A DNA stretch of 44,948 nt, from IMG/VR virus record IMGVR_UViG_3300037261_000140, positions 1-44,948 of that record. One strand, given 5' to 3'. This document shows positions 23,995 through 31,192 of the stretch, piece by piece. This DNA is from a virus. How positions within the stretch are numbered: position 1 is the stretch's first letter; each line of letters starts with the position of its first letter. The notes below the pieces were generated by a model, which saw only the letters and a list, made by a program, of their open reading frames with translations, was not told where the DNA came from and did no database searches. Position numbers and translations under genes: made by a program.

Positions 23995-25395
23995 TTATGA
24001 ACCGCCGGGGGTTAATTGACCCGTGATGTTCTCAAGGAGTACGTTCTTACGAGGTTGGAAAACAGCGAGAGACAAGAATCTGAAATGTGCTTCGGGGAGC
24101 GACAAGTCATTGATTGCGAGTTTCAATTTGCTGTAGGGAGCTAATTGAGCGATGCTCATGGTGTTCCCTTGAACCAAGAATCCAGTTACAGATCCACCTT
24201 GACGATTTCCGAGATCGGAGAACACTGGGTTACCGATGCTTTGAGAAATCTTACCGATGAATTTGGCTGAAGCAGCAGACCCGTTGGCATCACTACGATA
24301 CACGTTGTAATACTGGGCACCGGCTACGGCGGTAATGGTTACGGTAACCTTGTCACCGGCAGCAGCGACCACTTGGGAAGCTGAAGCAGAAGGGAGCGAC
24401 TCACCACGCATACTGACGGCAGTAACGTAGTAGAAATATGTCGCAGCCTGGAGCAGCGAACCAGCTGCACCTGCATCGGCAAGAGCGGGAGCAGCGGCTT
24501 GGGCCGGGCTACCTGAACGAGCGCGAGCGGGACGAGTTTTACCAGAGAGGAAACGAGACGCTTCGAGAGAAACGATTGCACTTGAGGTCCATTGGGTTCT
24601 CAAATGAGCGCCAGTGGCTTCTTGAGGAGAGCCGGCGAGCATAATACGTTCTTTCGCATGCGCGATTTTGTTGTATTGAGAGAGGGTGATGGGATCGAGA
24701 ACGAGTCTGTCAGCCGCACCCATGTTCATTGCTGAACGAACCGAACTGTCTTCGATGATGGACTGTGCTAACGCACCGCCAACAGAAAGAATAACAGTTT
24801 GATCTGAGCCGTACTCAGCAAACATCAAATCTTGAGTGTTTGATTGAGCGTCGGATTGACGAACTTGTTGATCGAGGCCGATCATGTTGGGGACTTTGGC
24901 TACCGCGAGAGGGTTACCATCAAATACTCCAGCATTGGAGAAATCGGATTGACCACGGAAAAGGTCAAATTCAATATCCCCCGCGAGTTTCATCGCAGCG
25001 TCAGCAGAGGCTCTGTCTTCGGCTTTAACACCGTCGAAAGCACCAATCATGTTCGCAGCAACAGTGACTCGACGAGTCGTGCTGTAATATGACATCGGGA
25101 CCACGGCACGAACATAGTTCGTTGTGTCTTCTTCACCGATTCCACCTTCAAATTGGGCAGAACCTCCGAAGATACCATAGTCAAGTTGACGGTTGAACTG
25201 ATGGAGTTGAGACTTAACGTCTTTACTCGGCAGCATCTTTTGCAACTTGATATGACTGTCGTCAAATGTAACATTATGCATCACTGGCGATAGATCTTCT
25301 ACCATTAGCGCGGCACCTTGGGCAAGCTGACCAGGAGCGGCATTGTAACTGCCTGCTTCTAGGGCTTTCATGAGAGACTGAAGTTGTTCAATCAT
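23995..25395 (-). CDS. major capsid protein, HK97 fold with Ig-like insertion
   Basis: 466 aa, coded directly after the scaffold-like gene and before a strong terminator. The N-terminal part (DLSPVMHNVTFDDSHIKLQKMLPSKDVKSQLHQFNRQLDYGIFGG) and the part that follows (FEGGIGEEDTTNYVRAVVPMSYYSTTRRVTVAANMIG, then DIEFDLFRGQSDFSN and DPITLSQYNKIAHA) have the order of the N-arm, E-loop and P-domain of large-phage HK97-fold capsid proteins. Residues about 300-405 (TYFYYVTAVSMRGESLPSA, VTVTITAVAGAQYYNVYRSDANG) form an Ig/FN3-like domain inserted before the last A-domain strands, as in SPO1/Twort-type capsids, and would stick out from the capsomer. The C terminus (RFLSLAVFQPRKNVLLENITG) returns to the core. 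It assembles the prohead shell. Confidence 0.9.
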   Translation of the reverse strand: MIEQLQSLMKALEAGSYNAAPGQLAQGAALMVEDLSPVMHNVTFDDSHIKLQKMLPSKDVKSQLHQFNRQLDYGIFGGSAQFEGGIGEEDTTNYVRAVVPMSYYSTTRRVTVAANMIGAFDGVKAEDRASADAAMKLAGDIEFDLFRGQSDFSNAGVFDGNPLAVAKVPNMIGLDQQVRQSDAQSNTQDLMFAEYGSDQTVILSVGGALAQSIIEDSSVRSAMNMGAADRLVLDPITLSQYNKIAHAKERIMLAGSPQEATGAHLRTQWTSSAIVSLEASRFLSGKTRPARARSGSPAQAAAPALADAGAAGSLLQAATYFYYVTAVSMRGESLPSASASQVVAAAGDKVTVTITAVAGAQYYNVYRSDANGSAASAKFIGKISQSIGNPVFSDLGNRQGGSVTGFLVQGNTMSIAQLAPYSKLKLAINDLSLPEAHFRFLSLAVFQPRKNVLLENITGQLTPGGS

Positions 25396-25421
25396 TTTCT
25401 TTCTCCTTCTTATGCCCCTAC

Positions 25422-26294
25422 TTATTTAAGTAGGTGGCTAATAGTTTCAAATCCGGCTTTATTCAAATAAAATTCGTTGATCGCATCTCTGTCAGATTTA
25501 GCCAGAGTAGGATCGGATGCTTTTTTGTTCAAAACTTGAGTAATCTCGCTCTTCGTGAGTTCAACTGTTTCGCTGTGTCCGCCTTCACCTTTGGCCAACA
25601 CTTCGATTTGCGTAATGGCTTTCTGGGGAGGAGGAGTCGTTTTCTCGACAAATTTGGTCAAGAAAGCAGAGACCGCGTTGAGTTGATTTTTACTGTCTTC
25701 GTTTTCCTTTTTAAGGGCTTCGATTTCAGACTTCAAAAGATCGGCTTCACTCTTGTTCATTTTCTCTCCATTAGCAGCTGAATCAGCTGATTTTGCGCCC
25801 GGCGAATTGCTCGGAGGGCATTTCTCAATTTCTGCCTTATTAAGGACAGGTTGAGGGGTTTCAGACGCTTCTGATTTTTTCCCTTCACTATTATGAGGGG
25901 CACTCGCCTCGATTTTGCCAGTTTCGGTTTTATTCAAAACAGGTTGGGGAGTTTCAGACGCTTCAGATTTGGGACCAGGAGAACCCTTTGGAGGATTCGC
26001 ACTCATTTCCCCACCATTTCCATCGGCTTTCGCGAGATTGCCGTCTTCCATGGCTTTAGCGATTGAGGCTTGATGGAAAGCTAATTCACCCTTAGACATA
26101 GACTTGTACATCTTATGGGCAGCGGCTTTATCATCTTCGTCGTAATCGCAATCTTCTTTCTTTTCAATCACAGCAGTTGGCTCAGATTTATTGAAAGAAG
26201 CAACAGATTCAGCTTCAGCTTTTTTGAGTTCGGCTGAAAACTGTTTCTCGATTTGACTTACGAGACCTACTAATTGCTCTTTTGTGTATGCCAT
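25422..26294 (-). CDS. capsid scaffold-like protein with KSE repeats
   Basis: 290 aa just upstream of the capsid gene, the usual place for the scaffold. It is charged and largely helical or disordered: an N-terminal helix (YTKEQLVGLVSQIEKQFSAELKKAEAESVASF), an acidic Lys/Glu region, a coiled coil at about 180-215 (KMNKSEADLLKSEIEALKKENEDSKNQLNAVSAFLTKFVEK) and a C-terminal helical tail (INEFYLNKAGFETISHLLK) that could bind capsid protein. The segment KSEASETPQPVLNK occurs twice (coding 25837-25877 and 25930-25970). There are six KSE tripeptides. Scaffolds are usually cut out by the prohead protease, so these may be processing sites (inference). Confidence in the scaffold role rests on position and composition. 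Confidence 0.75.
   Translation of the reverse strand: MAYTKEQLVGLVSQIEKQFSAELKKAEAESVASFNKSEPTAVIEKKEDCDYDEDDKAAAHKMYKSMSKGELAFHQASIAKAMEDGNLAKADGNGGEMSANPPKGSPGPKSEASETPQPVLNKTETGKIEASAPHNSEGKKSEASETPQPVLNKAEIEKCPPSNSPGAKSADSAANGEKMNKSEADLLKSEIEALKKENEDSKNQLNAVSAFLTKFVEKTTPPPQKAITQIEVLAKGEGGHSETVELTKSEITQVLNKKASDPTLAKSDRDAINEFYLNKAGFETISHLLK
25837..25971 (-). repeat. direct repeat inside the scaffold gene
   Basis: Two copies of a roughly 42-base coding unit, at about 25837-25877 and 25930-25970, encode the same 14 residues (KSEASETPQPVLNK). They differ at several synonymous positions, so the duplication is not recent or the protein sequence is under selection. Confidence 0.7.
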
Positions 26295-26323
26295 ATTTGC
26301 CTCCTTTGTTGATCCAACTACAA

Positions 26324-26791
26324 TTAAACGGACTTAGTTGGCCAATAAAGTTCTTGGAGATCGGCTACAGGGGTAGCAGCATTAAGAGAAGCTTCGTTAA
26401 CGGCAGTACCGTTAGCGATTTCTTTAAGTTGCCATTCAGCACCAATTTTGATTGTTTCAAAGTCAGCGTTAGCACGGTCAGCACTGGTAGGAATCGGAGC
26501 CCCAGGAACATTCAATTCATAGGCGACTTCTACGGTATGAGGAGCATACGCGATCAGGTTGTTCCCAAAGATGTCTTTCGAGACAGCGTTGACGTTCATC
26601 ATTCTGATAAGAATGACAGGTTGACCTTCGGCCTCATTTGCATTGTGAGACAAGAAAATCATCGGCCATCCGTTAGCATCAAAGGCTTGACGGAGTGTGT
26701 TTATGCCGGCAGCACCAGCCACATATCGTTTTGAAAGTTTATCGGCCACATCACGCAGGATTGCATTAGCTTTTGCGGTACTTTGATTCAT
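26324..26791 (-). CDS. virion-type protein upstream of scaffold (155 aa)
   Basis: Alpha/beta protein: N-terminal helices (STAKANAILRDVADKLSKRYV, NTLRQAFDANGW), then strands (MIFLSHN, PVILIRMMNVNAVSKDIFGNNLIAY, HTVEVAYELNV) and a C terminus with DLQELYWPTKSV. GAAGGAG precedes the ATG at 26791. It heads the leftward scaffold-capsid operon and diverges from the protease gene. A head assembly role is likely from position; the family is not recognised. Confidence 0.5.
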   Translation of the reverse strand: MNQSTAKANAILRDVADKLSKRYVAGAAGINTLRQAFDANGWPMIFLSHNANEAEGQPVILIRMMNVNAVSKDIFGNNLIAYAPHTVEVAYELNVPGAPIPTSADRANADFETIKIGAEWQLKEIANGTAVNEASLNAATPVADLQELYWPTKSV

Positions 26792-26814
26792 TGTATTTCT
26801 CCTTCAAATTTGTC

Positions 26815-26827
26815 AGTGTCAGACACT
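26815..26827. promoter_or_regulatory. perfect inverted repeat in the divergent intergenic region (possible operator)
   Basis: AGTGTC-A-GACACT is a 6-bp perfect palindrome with one central base, 24 bases upstream of the 155-aa gene start and about 120 bases from the protease promoter. The half site is also part of a direct TGTCAG TGTCAG pair. A regulator binding here could affect the leftward unit. No regulator was identified in the window. Confidence 0.35.
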
Positions 26828-26902
26828 AGACTATTCTTTTAAAACTAAGGAAATAGATAACCTTATGTAATGACTAAATGATTAATACTCTAGAAAATCT
26901 TG

Positions 26903-26908
26903 TATAAT
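26903..26908 (+). promoter_or_regulatory. possible -10 (TATAAT) in divergent region
   Basis: Plus-strand TGTATAAT has a perfect TATAAT, but no good -35 is found 16-18 bases upstream. It could give a longer leader to the protease gene, whose better promoter lies 44 bases downstream. Confidence 0.25.
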
Positions 26909-26946
26909 TCTAATATGTTAGAGCCAAATAATGGGAATTATTGGGA

Positions 26947-26975
26947 TTGACAGCTTTTTCGTGGTATTTTATAGT
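26947..26975 (+). promoter_or_regulatory. sigma70-type promoter before the prohead protease
   Basis: TTGACA (26947-26952), a 17-base spacer and TATAGT (26970-26975) form a near-consensus sigma70 promoter. The start would be at about 26982, giving a 13-base leader to the ATG at 26995. Confidence 0.7.
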
Positions 26976-26979
26976 AGGG

Positions 26980-26990
26980 GTAATCTTATG
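26980..26990 (+). promoter_or_regulatory. AATCTT box before the plus-strand protease gene
   Basis: Plus strand reads GTAATCTTATG. This is the only plus-strand late-type copy of the motif, and it precedes the only plus-strand morphogenesis gene, in coding orientation. It is four bases from the ATG, close as in the 10535 case, and downstream of the sigma70-like promoter, suggesting dual early and late control. Confidence 0.45.
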
Positions 26991-26994
26991 TGAT

Positions 26995-28722
26995 ATGGCC
27001 ACTAAAATTCACGGCATCGCCGCTTCAGAAAATATCGATTCATCCGGAGAACGAATAATCATCGCAGGCATGGATATTTCCAGCCTTGAAAAAGATGGTG
27101 TTTTTAACTGGGAACATAAAAGCGATCAACCTGCCCAAGTAGTGGGTAAGATATTGAAAGCAAAGAAGATTTTCTCAGAAAAAGACTGTGAAAATGACGA
27201 TGAAAGAGGCTTCTGGGAGAAATGCGGAGTTCCATTCGTCTATGTAATGGGCGAACTGCTCGATGACTATAAAGACTCAGCCAAAGAAGTCGCTGCCCAG
27301 TTCCGATACGACCATGACCATAAAGACCGCGACGAGCGCAGTATCAGCAACTTCTCTATAGAAGGCGCCAAAATCGATAAAGTTGGCATGGATATTCCCC
27401 ATTCCATCGCCCGGAAGGTCACAATTACGGTCCATCCATGCAATAAAGTGGCCGTGGCGTCAATCAAACTTGACAAAAAAGACAAAAAGTCCAATGATAT
27501 CAACTCTCTTTTCAAAACAGAGTCTATTGAGATCGAACTGTGCAGAACAGAAGAACTTGGATTTATTAATTTGGCCAAAAAGGAAGATCCCGCCGCACAC
27601 GCAAAAGCTTTAGGGGTAGCACCGATGAAAAAAGACGATCAAGACCTGGCCGGCACCACGGGCGCTCCCGCAGGTGTGGCCAAAAAAGTGCTTCCAAAAC
27701 TTCAAAATCAACAAATCACCCCCGGATCGACCCCTCTCATTAAAGACGGCGAAGCCGGCAAGAAACTTGGCACCACGAGTGGCGGCCATGACATTCTGAG
27801 TCATAAGCGGGTCCATGAATATGGAGCCCTTTCTCCCAAAGATCACCTTGAAGCTGCGAATTTCCATTTTAATGCCGCGAGCGGCGCCGGGAACCCCAAA
27901 GATGGCGCCCATCATATGGATAAAGTCAGACTTCACATGTCCGCCCATAAAACAGCCTCTCGCCGGGAAGAAAGACTTCATCCCTATGAAAGCGAAAGAC
28001 TCATTAAAGCCCTAGACGCTGGTTCCGGCATGGCGGCCCCTTCTAACCTGGCCGGCGGTGCCGCCCTCGGTTCGGAAAGCTTTAGCCTTGATCGAAAAAT
28101 GAAAAAGAATCCAATGTTGGCCCGTGCCGAAGAAGAATATCAGTCCTGGGACAAAAAAGAAGAATTCGTTAACTTCATGCAGCAAAAAGTGCCCGGAATG
28201 AAAAAGGGCGAAATTGACGCTATTGGTCGAACCGTTGCCTTGAGAAAAGGTATGGCCGACTCGAAAAAATGGCTCGCCAAATTTGACTTAAGCGGCGAAG
28301 GTAATCGTCCAGGCGGTAGCTTTGTTATGAAAGATGAAGAATTAGACAAGTCTGCCCAAAGACATCCTCCTAAGACCCCCGGAACCAAAAGTCCCACTGT
28401 TAGACAAACCAGAGAAAAAGGCACAATGGAGCAAAAAGGCGTTCATATGCCTCCTTTGGGCCAATCTGCCGGCGGACGCAGTGTTATGGGAGCCTTTGTT
28501 GATGACAAAGACAAATACGCTACACGTCACGCGGGGCACACCTTAAAAGAATTGAAAAATATGCCTAAGCCAAATCTCCCGAAGTCCGAAGAAATGAATA
28601 AATCCTCGGATATTATGATGCTTAACGAAAAAAGCATGTCTTCAATGAAAAAATTCTTCTCTAAAGCCATAGATGACCAGGCCAAAGAGTTAAAAACCAA
28701 AGATATCAACGATCTCTGTTAA
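26995..28722 (+). CDS. prohead (capsid maturation) protease with long C-terminal extension
   Basis: 575 aa from ATG 26995; an upstream TTG in the same frame (26941) would lie before the promoter and is rejected. Residues 1-160 match the T4 gp21/SPO1-type prohead serine protease: GERIIIAGMDISSLEKDGVFNWEH (catalytic His 41), VVGKILKAKKIF, FVYVMGEL, and SISNFSIEGAKI (catalytic Ser 121), then SIARKVTITVHPCNKVAVA. It cuts scaffold and head proteins during maturation. Residues 160-575 are hydrophilic, Lys/Gly-rich and without a clear domain except a possible helical His-rich block (LEAANFHFNAASGAG, MDKVRLHMSAH). The C terminus carries MPKPNLPKSEEMNKSS (28561-28590), the same motif as in the 501-aa protein. 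It is encoded opposite to the leftward head genes. A structured RNA begins at its stop codon. Confidence 0.85.
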   Translation: MATKIHGIAASENIDSSGERIIIAGMDISSLEKDGVFNWEHKSDQPAQVVGKILKAKKIFSEKDCENDDERGFWEKCGVPFVYVMGELLDDYKDSAKEVAAQFRYDHDHKDRDERSISNFSIEGAKIDKVGMDIPHSIARKVTITVHPCNKVAVASIKLDKKDKKSNDINSLFKTESIEIELCRTEELGFINLAKKEDPAAHAKALGVAPMKKDDQDLAGTTGAPAGVAKKVLPKLQNQQITPGSTPLIKDGEAGKKLGTTSGGHDILSHKRVHEYGALSPKDHLEAANFHFNAASGAGNPKDGAHHMDKVRLHMSAHKTASRREERLHPYESERLIKALDAGSGMAAPSNLAGGAALGSESFSLDRKMKKNPMLARAEEEYQSWDKKEEFVNFMQQKVPGMKKGEIDAIGRTVALRKGMADSKKWLAKFDLSGEGNRPGGSFVMKDEELDKSAQRHPPKTPGTKSPTVRQTREKGTMEQKGVHMPPLGQSAGGRSVMGAFVDDKDKYATRHAGHTLKELKNMPKPNLPKSEEMNKSSDIMMLNEKSMSSMKKFFSKAIDDQAKELKTKDINDLC

Positions 28723-28882
28723 CTGTGCGATGGTGGATGGACACCTTAGAGGTAGGCGAAAGCCTGGATCGTAGTCATCAGAAACTCTAGAAGTGGGAAC
28801 CGTCGTATGACTACGGACGGTCCCAGAGCCGGCATTAAAACCCGGTACACAGTTAGGACCCGCCAGTGATGGCGGGTTTTTT
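28720..28882 (+). ncRNA. structured RNA with pseudoknot after the protease stop codon
   Basis: An outer 8-bp helix (28720-28727 with 28848-28855) starts in the stop codon. Inside are two small hairpins (ACCT/AGGT at 28743-28753, and AGGC-GAAA-GCCT at 28754-28765). A long hairpin follows (CTCT, GGG and ACCGTC at 28785-28804 pair with GACGGT, CCC and AGAG at 28816-28828), and nine of its loop bases (28807-28815) pair perfectly with 28770-28778, making a pseudoknot. A CCGG/CCGG hairpin (28829-28845 region) comes next, and a strong terminator closes the element. This many nested perfect helices in 160 bases is unlikely by chance. It may be a regulatory 3' UTR, a riboswitch-like element or a separate small RNA. 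No known family was recognised. Confidence 0.65.
28858..28882 (+). terminator. intrinsic terminator after protease/structured RNA
   Basis: An 8-bp GC-rich stem (ACCCGCCA with TGGCGGGT) with a GTGA loop followed by TTTTTT. Plus-strand directed. Confidence 0.9.
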
Positions 28883-28883
28883 A

Positions 28884-28911
28884 TTGCCTTTTTCCTGAAA
28901 TGTGATATTCT
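28884..28911 (+). promoter_or_regulatory. promoter for the ligase/RyR cluster
   Basis: TTGCCT (28884-28889), 16-base spacer, TATTCT (28906-28911) with a preceding TGA (extended -10). Directly after the terminator, so it restarts transcription. Start about 28918. Confidence 0.5.
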
Positions 28912-28917
28912 GATCGG

Positions 28918-29013
28918 GTCAGGTGCAAGAGTTGAGTTGAGTAGCCGCCAGCTGATCTGTTCTGAAATGTCGATGCGGACGACAAACCTGGCAAATTTTT
29001 GCTAGGGGATAAA
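28918..29013 (+). promoter_or_regulatory. roughly 95-base 5' leader with possible fold
   Basis: The leader can pair TAGC..GCCAG (about 28955-28967) with CTGGC..GCTA (about 28988-29004), which includes bases next to the AGGGG ribosome site, and holds a small GTCG/CGAC hairpin. This could control translation of the 133-aa gene. The pairing is modest and may be accidental. Confidence 0.25.
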
Positions 29014-29415
29014 ATGAAAACACTTAAAGGAACACTCGAATTCTATTTTGCTACCGGAGAACAGCCCCGGCCACAGTTCGTCGGCAAAAAATCCCTAGAT
29101 AAAAATGGTCATATCCAAAATTATGATGAAGTCTATGACATTGCCGTTGGCGATGAGATACGATTTCTTCATCCGGCGCTGAAACGAGAAAAATTCGCAT
29201 CAGTTGACAACAGATTTCACGCATTTCTTTATTATCTGGCCTTAATGTGGGATCAAAAGGTTAAGAAAATGGAAGTTGAATACAAACCTAGTGTTACAAC
29301 TTTTAGTTGGGGTTATCACTCCACAAAATGTCCCCATTGCGGGGCCTATTCTGGCACTCATAATTTACTGTGTAAAGTTATCGCTAATGAAGGGAATCCA
29401 TATGACCGAAAGTGA
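29014..29415 (+). CDS. unrecognised protein with zinc knuckle (133 aa)
   Basis: Starts at ATG 29014 (MKTLKGTLEFYFATGEQ) after AGGGGA; a TTG at 28999 is less likely. The first two thirds are beta-rich with aromatic residues (LTFYFA, YDEVYDIAVGDEIRFLHPALKREKF). The C-terminal part holds CPHCG and a further Cys-x(n)-Cys (SGTHNLLCKV), perhaps a zinc site. The gene overlaps the RyR-domain gene by 14 bases, so translation is probably coupled. Function unknown. Confidence 0.55.
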   Translation: MKTLKGTLEFYFATGEQPRPQFVGKKSLDKNGHIQNYDEVYDIAVGDEIRFLHPALKREKFASVDNRFHAFLYYLALMWDQKVKKMEVEYKPSVTTFSWGYHSTKCPHCGAYSGTHNLLCKVIANEGNPYDRK

Positions 29416-29770
29416 AATTGAAGATGTTGCAGCCGCCTGTCATGAGATAAATCGAGCATATTGCCGGCTTATCGGTGACAATACCCAGGTTTCCTGGAAG
29501 AATGCGCCAGAGTGGCAGAGAACGTCTGCGATCAATGGTGTCAAATTTCACTTGGCCAATCCAAATTCACAGCCTAGCGATTCTCATGAGAGTTGGTCTA
29601 AAGAAAAGGTAGCCGACGGGTGGTCATTTGGCCCGGTAAAAGATCCAGCTAAGAAACAGCATCCATGCCTAGTTCCTTTTTCAAATTTGCCGCTACATCA
29701 ACAGATGAAGGACTTTATCTTTTTGTCTACTGTAAGGGCTGCGGAAGCCATTATTTTGGAGGATTCATGA
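29402..29770 (+). CDS. RyR-domain protein
   Basis: 122 aa from ATG 29402, with GAAGGGAA upstream. The sequence is a nearly complete RyR domain: ACHEINRAYCRLIGD (helix with H-x-x-N-R), VSWKNAPEWQRTSAINGVKFHLAN, HESWSKEKVADGWSFGPVKD (W...K..DGW.(Y/F)GP.KD), then HPCLVPFSNLPLHQQMKDFIFLSTV (HPC.VP(Y/F).LP..Q..KD). In ryanodine receptors these repeats are structural; in bacteria and phages their ligand is unknown, and a nucleotide-related role has been suggested. The stop codon overlaps the ligase ATG (ATGA), indicating coupled expression with the ligase. Confidence 0.8.
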   Translation: MTESEIEDVAAACHEINRAYCRLIGDNTQVSWKNAPEWQRTSAINGVKFHLANPNSQPSDSHESWSKEKVADGWSFGPVKDPAKKQHPCLVPFSNLPLHQQMKDFIFLSTVRAAEAIILEDS

Positions 29771-30942
29771 AAACATGGCCTACTCTTTATAAAAAGACCT
29801 CGACGGGTGCCATTCAAAAATGGGACATCGGGGTGGAAGAAATTGAATTCGGCAACGCACACAAAAACGAGGGCTCCTTGCCAGCGATAGTTACGATTTA
29901 TGGCCAATTAGGAACTGACTCACCGCAAAGAACAGAGGACATAATTAGGGAAGGGAAAAATGCCGGCAAAAAGAATGCCACAAATGCCTACCAACAGGCC
30001 GACGCTGAAGCCCAGGCCAAATGGGAAAAACAGAAGAAAAAGGGCTACGTTGAAACTATCGCAGCGGCAGAGGCCGGCGAATTAGATGAACTAATCGAAG
30101 GCGGCATAGTTCCTATGTTGGCCCACAAATTCTCAGAGCAAGGTCACAAGATCAAGTATCCCGCCTATGCTCAACCAAAACTTGACGGTATCCGCTGTAT
30201 CGCGATCATTAAAGAAGGTAAGTGTACTCTTTGGTCCCGGACCAGGAAGCCGATCACTTCCATGCCCCATATAGTAGCTGAGATCGAAAAAATTGGTTTT
30301 TTACAAAATACGATTTTGGATGGTGAACTGTATAACCATGAATTCAAAAGCGATTTTGAAAAAATCGTGTCCGCCGTTCGTAAGCAGCAGGCCGAAGAAG
30401 GCTATCTCAATGTTCAGTACCACATTTACGATACTGTAAGGGATCAAGATTTCGGTAGTCGAACAATGTTCCTGAGAAGTCTGTTCGGTATCCATGAAAA
30501 GAACCATGGAGAGTTGAAATATCTTAAACGAGTCCAAACTCTAGAAGTTTGCAATGAATCAGAACTTATGGACGCCTTCGATTTGTTCCGCTCTCAAGGT
30601 TACGAAGGCGCAATGGCCCGAAATGACCATAGCCCCTATGTCAACAAGCGTTCATATGATCTTTTGAAAATAAAGGAGTTTGACGATGCGGAATTCAAAA
30701 TTGTCGGAGTTGAAGAAGGTCGTGGAAAGCTTGCCGGGCACGCAGGTAGTTTTGTGTGTCGGACGACAGATGGGAAAGAGTTCCTTGCAAAGATGCGTGG
30801 CGAAACATCTGAACTCAAACGGTACTTTGAAGACCGAGCCTTGTGGGACGGAAAATTGCTTACCGTGCAGTACCAAGGACTTACAGGAGCGCAGGGCGTA
30901 CCTCGATTTCCTGTTGGGGTTAGGATCAGGGAAGCCGAATGA
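29767..30942 (+). CDS. ATP-dependent DNA ligase
   Basis: 391 aa from ATG 29767 with a strong GGAGG site. The N-terminal 50 residues (MKTWPTLYKKTSTGAIQKWDIGVEE, IVTIYGQLGT) look like a WGR-type domain, which binds DNA ends in PARPs and some ligases. The nucleotidyltransferase core has motif I AQPKLDGIR (Lys 138, forms the AMP adduct), motif III-type LDGELYNH, YEGAMARN and DLLKIK (motifs IV and V), then an OB-fold tail with GKEFLAKMRG and LLTVQYQGLT. It seals nicks in phage DNA. The WGR-ligase order is a little unusual. ATGA overlaps both at its start and with the 36-aa gene at its end. Confidence 0.85.
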   Translation: MKTWPTLYKKTSTGAIQKWDIGVEEIEFGNAHKNEGSLPAIVTIYGQLGTDSPQRTEDIIREGKNAGKKNATNAYQQADAEAQAKWEKQKKKGYVETIAAAEAGELDELIEGGIVPMLAHKFSEQGHKIKYPAYAQPKLDGIRCIAIIKEGKCTLWSRTRKPITSMPHIVAEIEKIGFLQNTILDGELYNHEFKSDFEKIVSAVRKQQAEEGYLNVQYHIYDTVRDQDFGSRTMFLRSLFGIHEKNHGELKYLKRVQTLEVCNESELMDAFDLFRSQGYEGAMARNDHSPYVNKRSYDLLKIKEFDDAEFKIVGVEEGRGKLAGHAGSFVCRTTDGKEFLAKMRGETSELKRYFEDRALWDGKLLTVQYQGLTGAQGVPRFPVGVRIREAE

Positions 30943-31049
30943 AGATAATCGCAAAAATTGCCCTGTTCTTATTTTTAAGCGTCCTGGCGTTTAGTTTGGG
31001 AACTTATACGGGCAAACAATTTTCTGAAGCCGTAAAGAGGTGCAAATGA
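30939..31049 (+). CDS. 36-aa single-membrane-segment peptide
   Basis: ATG overlaps the ligase stop (ATGA). The product is one hydrophobic helix (residues about 4-21, IAKIALFLFLSVLAFSLG) with a basic start and end. It has no lipobox Cys. The next tiny gene also overlaps by ATGA, so the pair is probably made together. It may be a membrane or signal-anchor peptide, possibly related to lysis because a endolysin gene is convergent nearby (inference). Confidence 0.45.
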   Translation: MKIIAKIALFLFLSVLAFSLGTYTGKQFSEAVKRCK

Positions 31050-31192
31050 CAACTAAGAAAGAATGGTTTTTATGTTTCGTGTTCGCCATTGCAATCAACC
31101 TGGCGCTTATTTATCTGTATGGAAGATTCATCAAGCCCGAGATTGATGGCGCAGCCAAGGGCATGGCAATCATGATACTCAATCATCATTAA
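31046..31192 (+). CDS. 48-aa membrane peptide
   Basis: Translationally coupled to the 36-aa gene (ATGA). There is one membrane segment at residues about 8-25 (FLCFVFAIAINLALIYLY), then a short soluble tail (IKPEIDGAAKGMAIMILNHH). Type and size suit a small holin- or spanin-like or toxin-like peptide, but nothing specific can be assigned. Its stop overlaps the stop of the convergent endolysin gene (31189-31192). Confidence 0.45.
   Translation: MTTKKEWFLCFVFAIAINLALIYLYGRFIKPEIDGAAKGMAIMILNHH

Noticed and set aside
26941-26994. TTG start and hydrophobic N terminus for the prohead protease
   Set aside because: The TTG precedes the -35 box of the promoter, and family members begin at the MATKIHG-like point.
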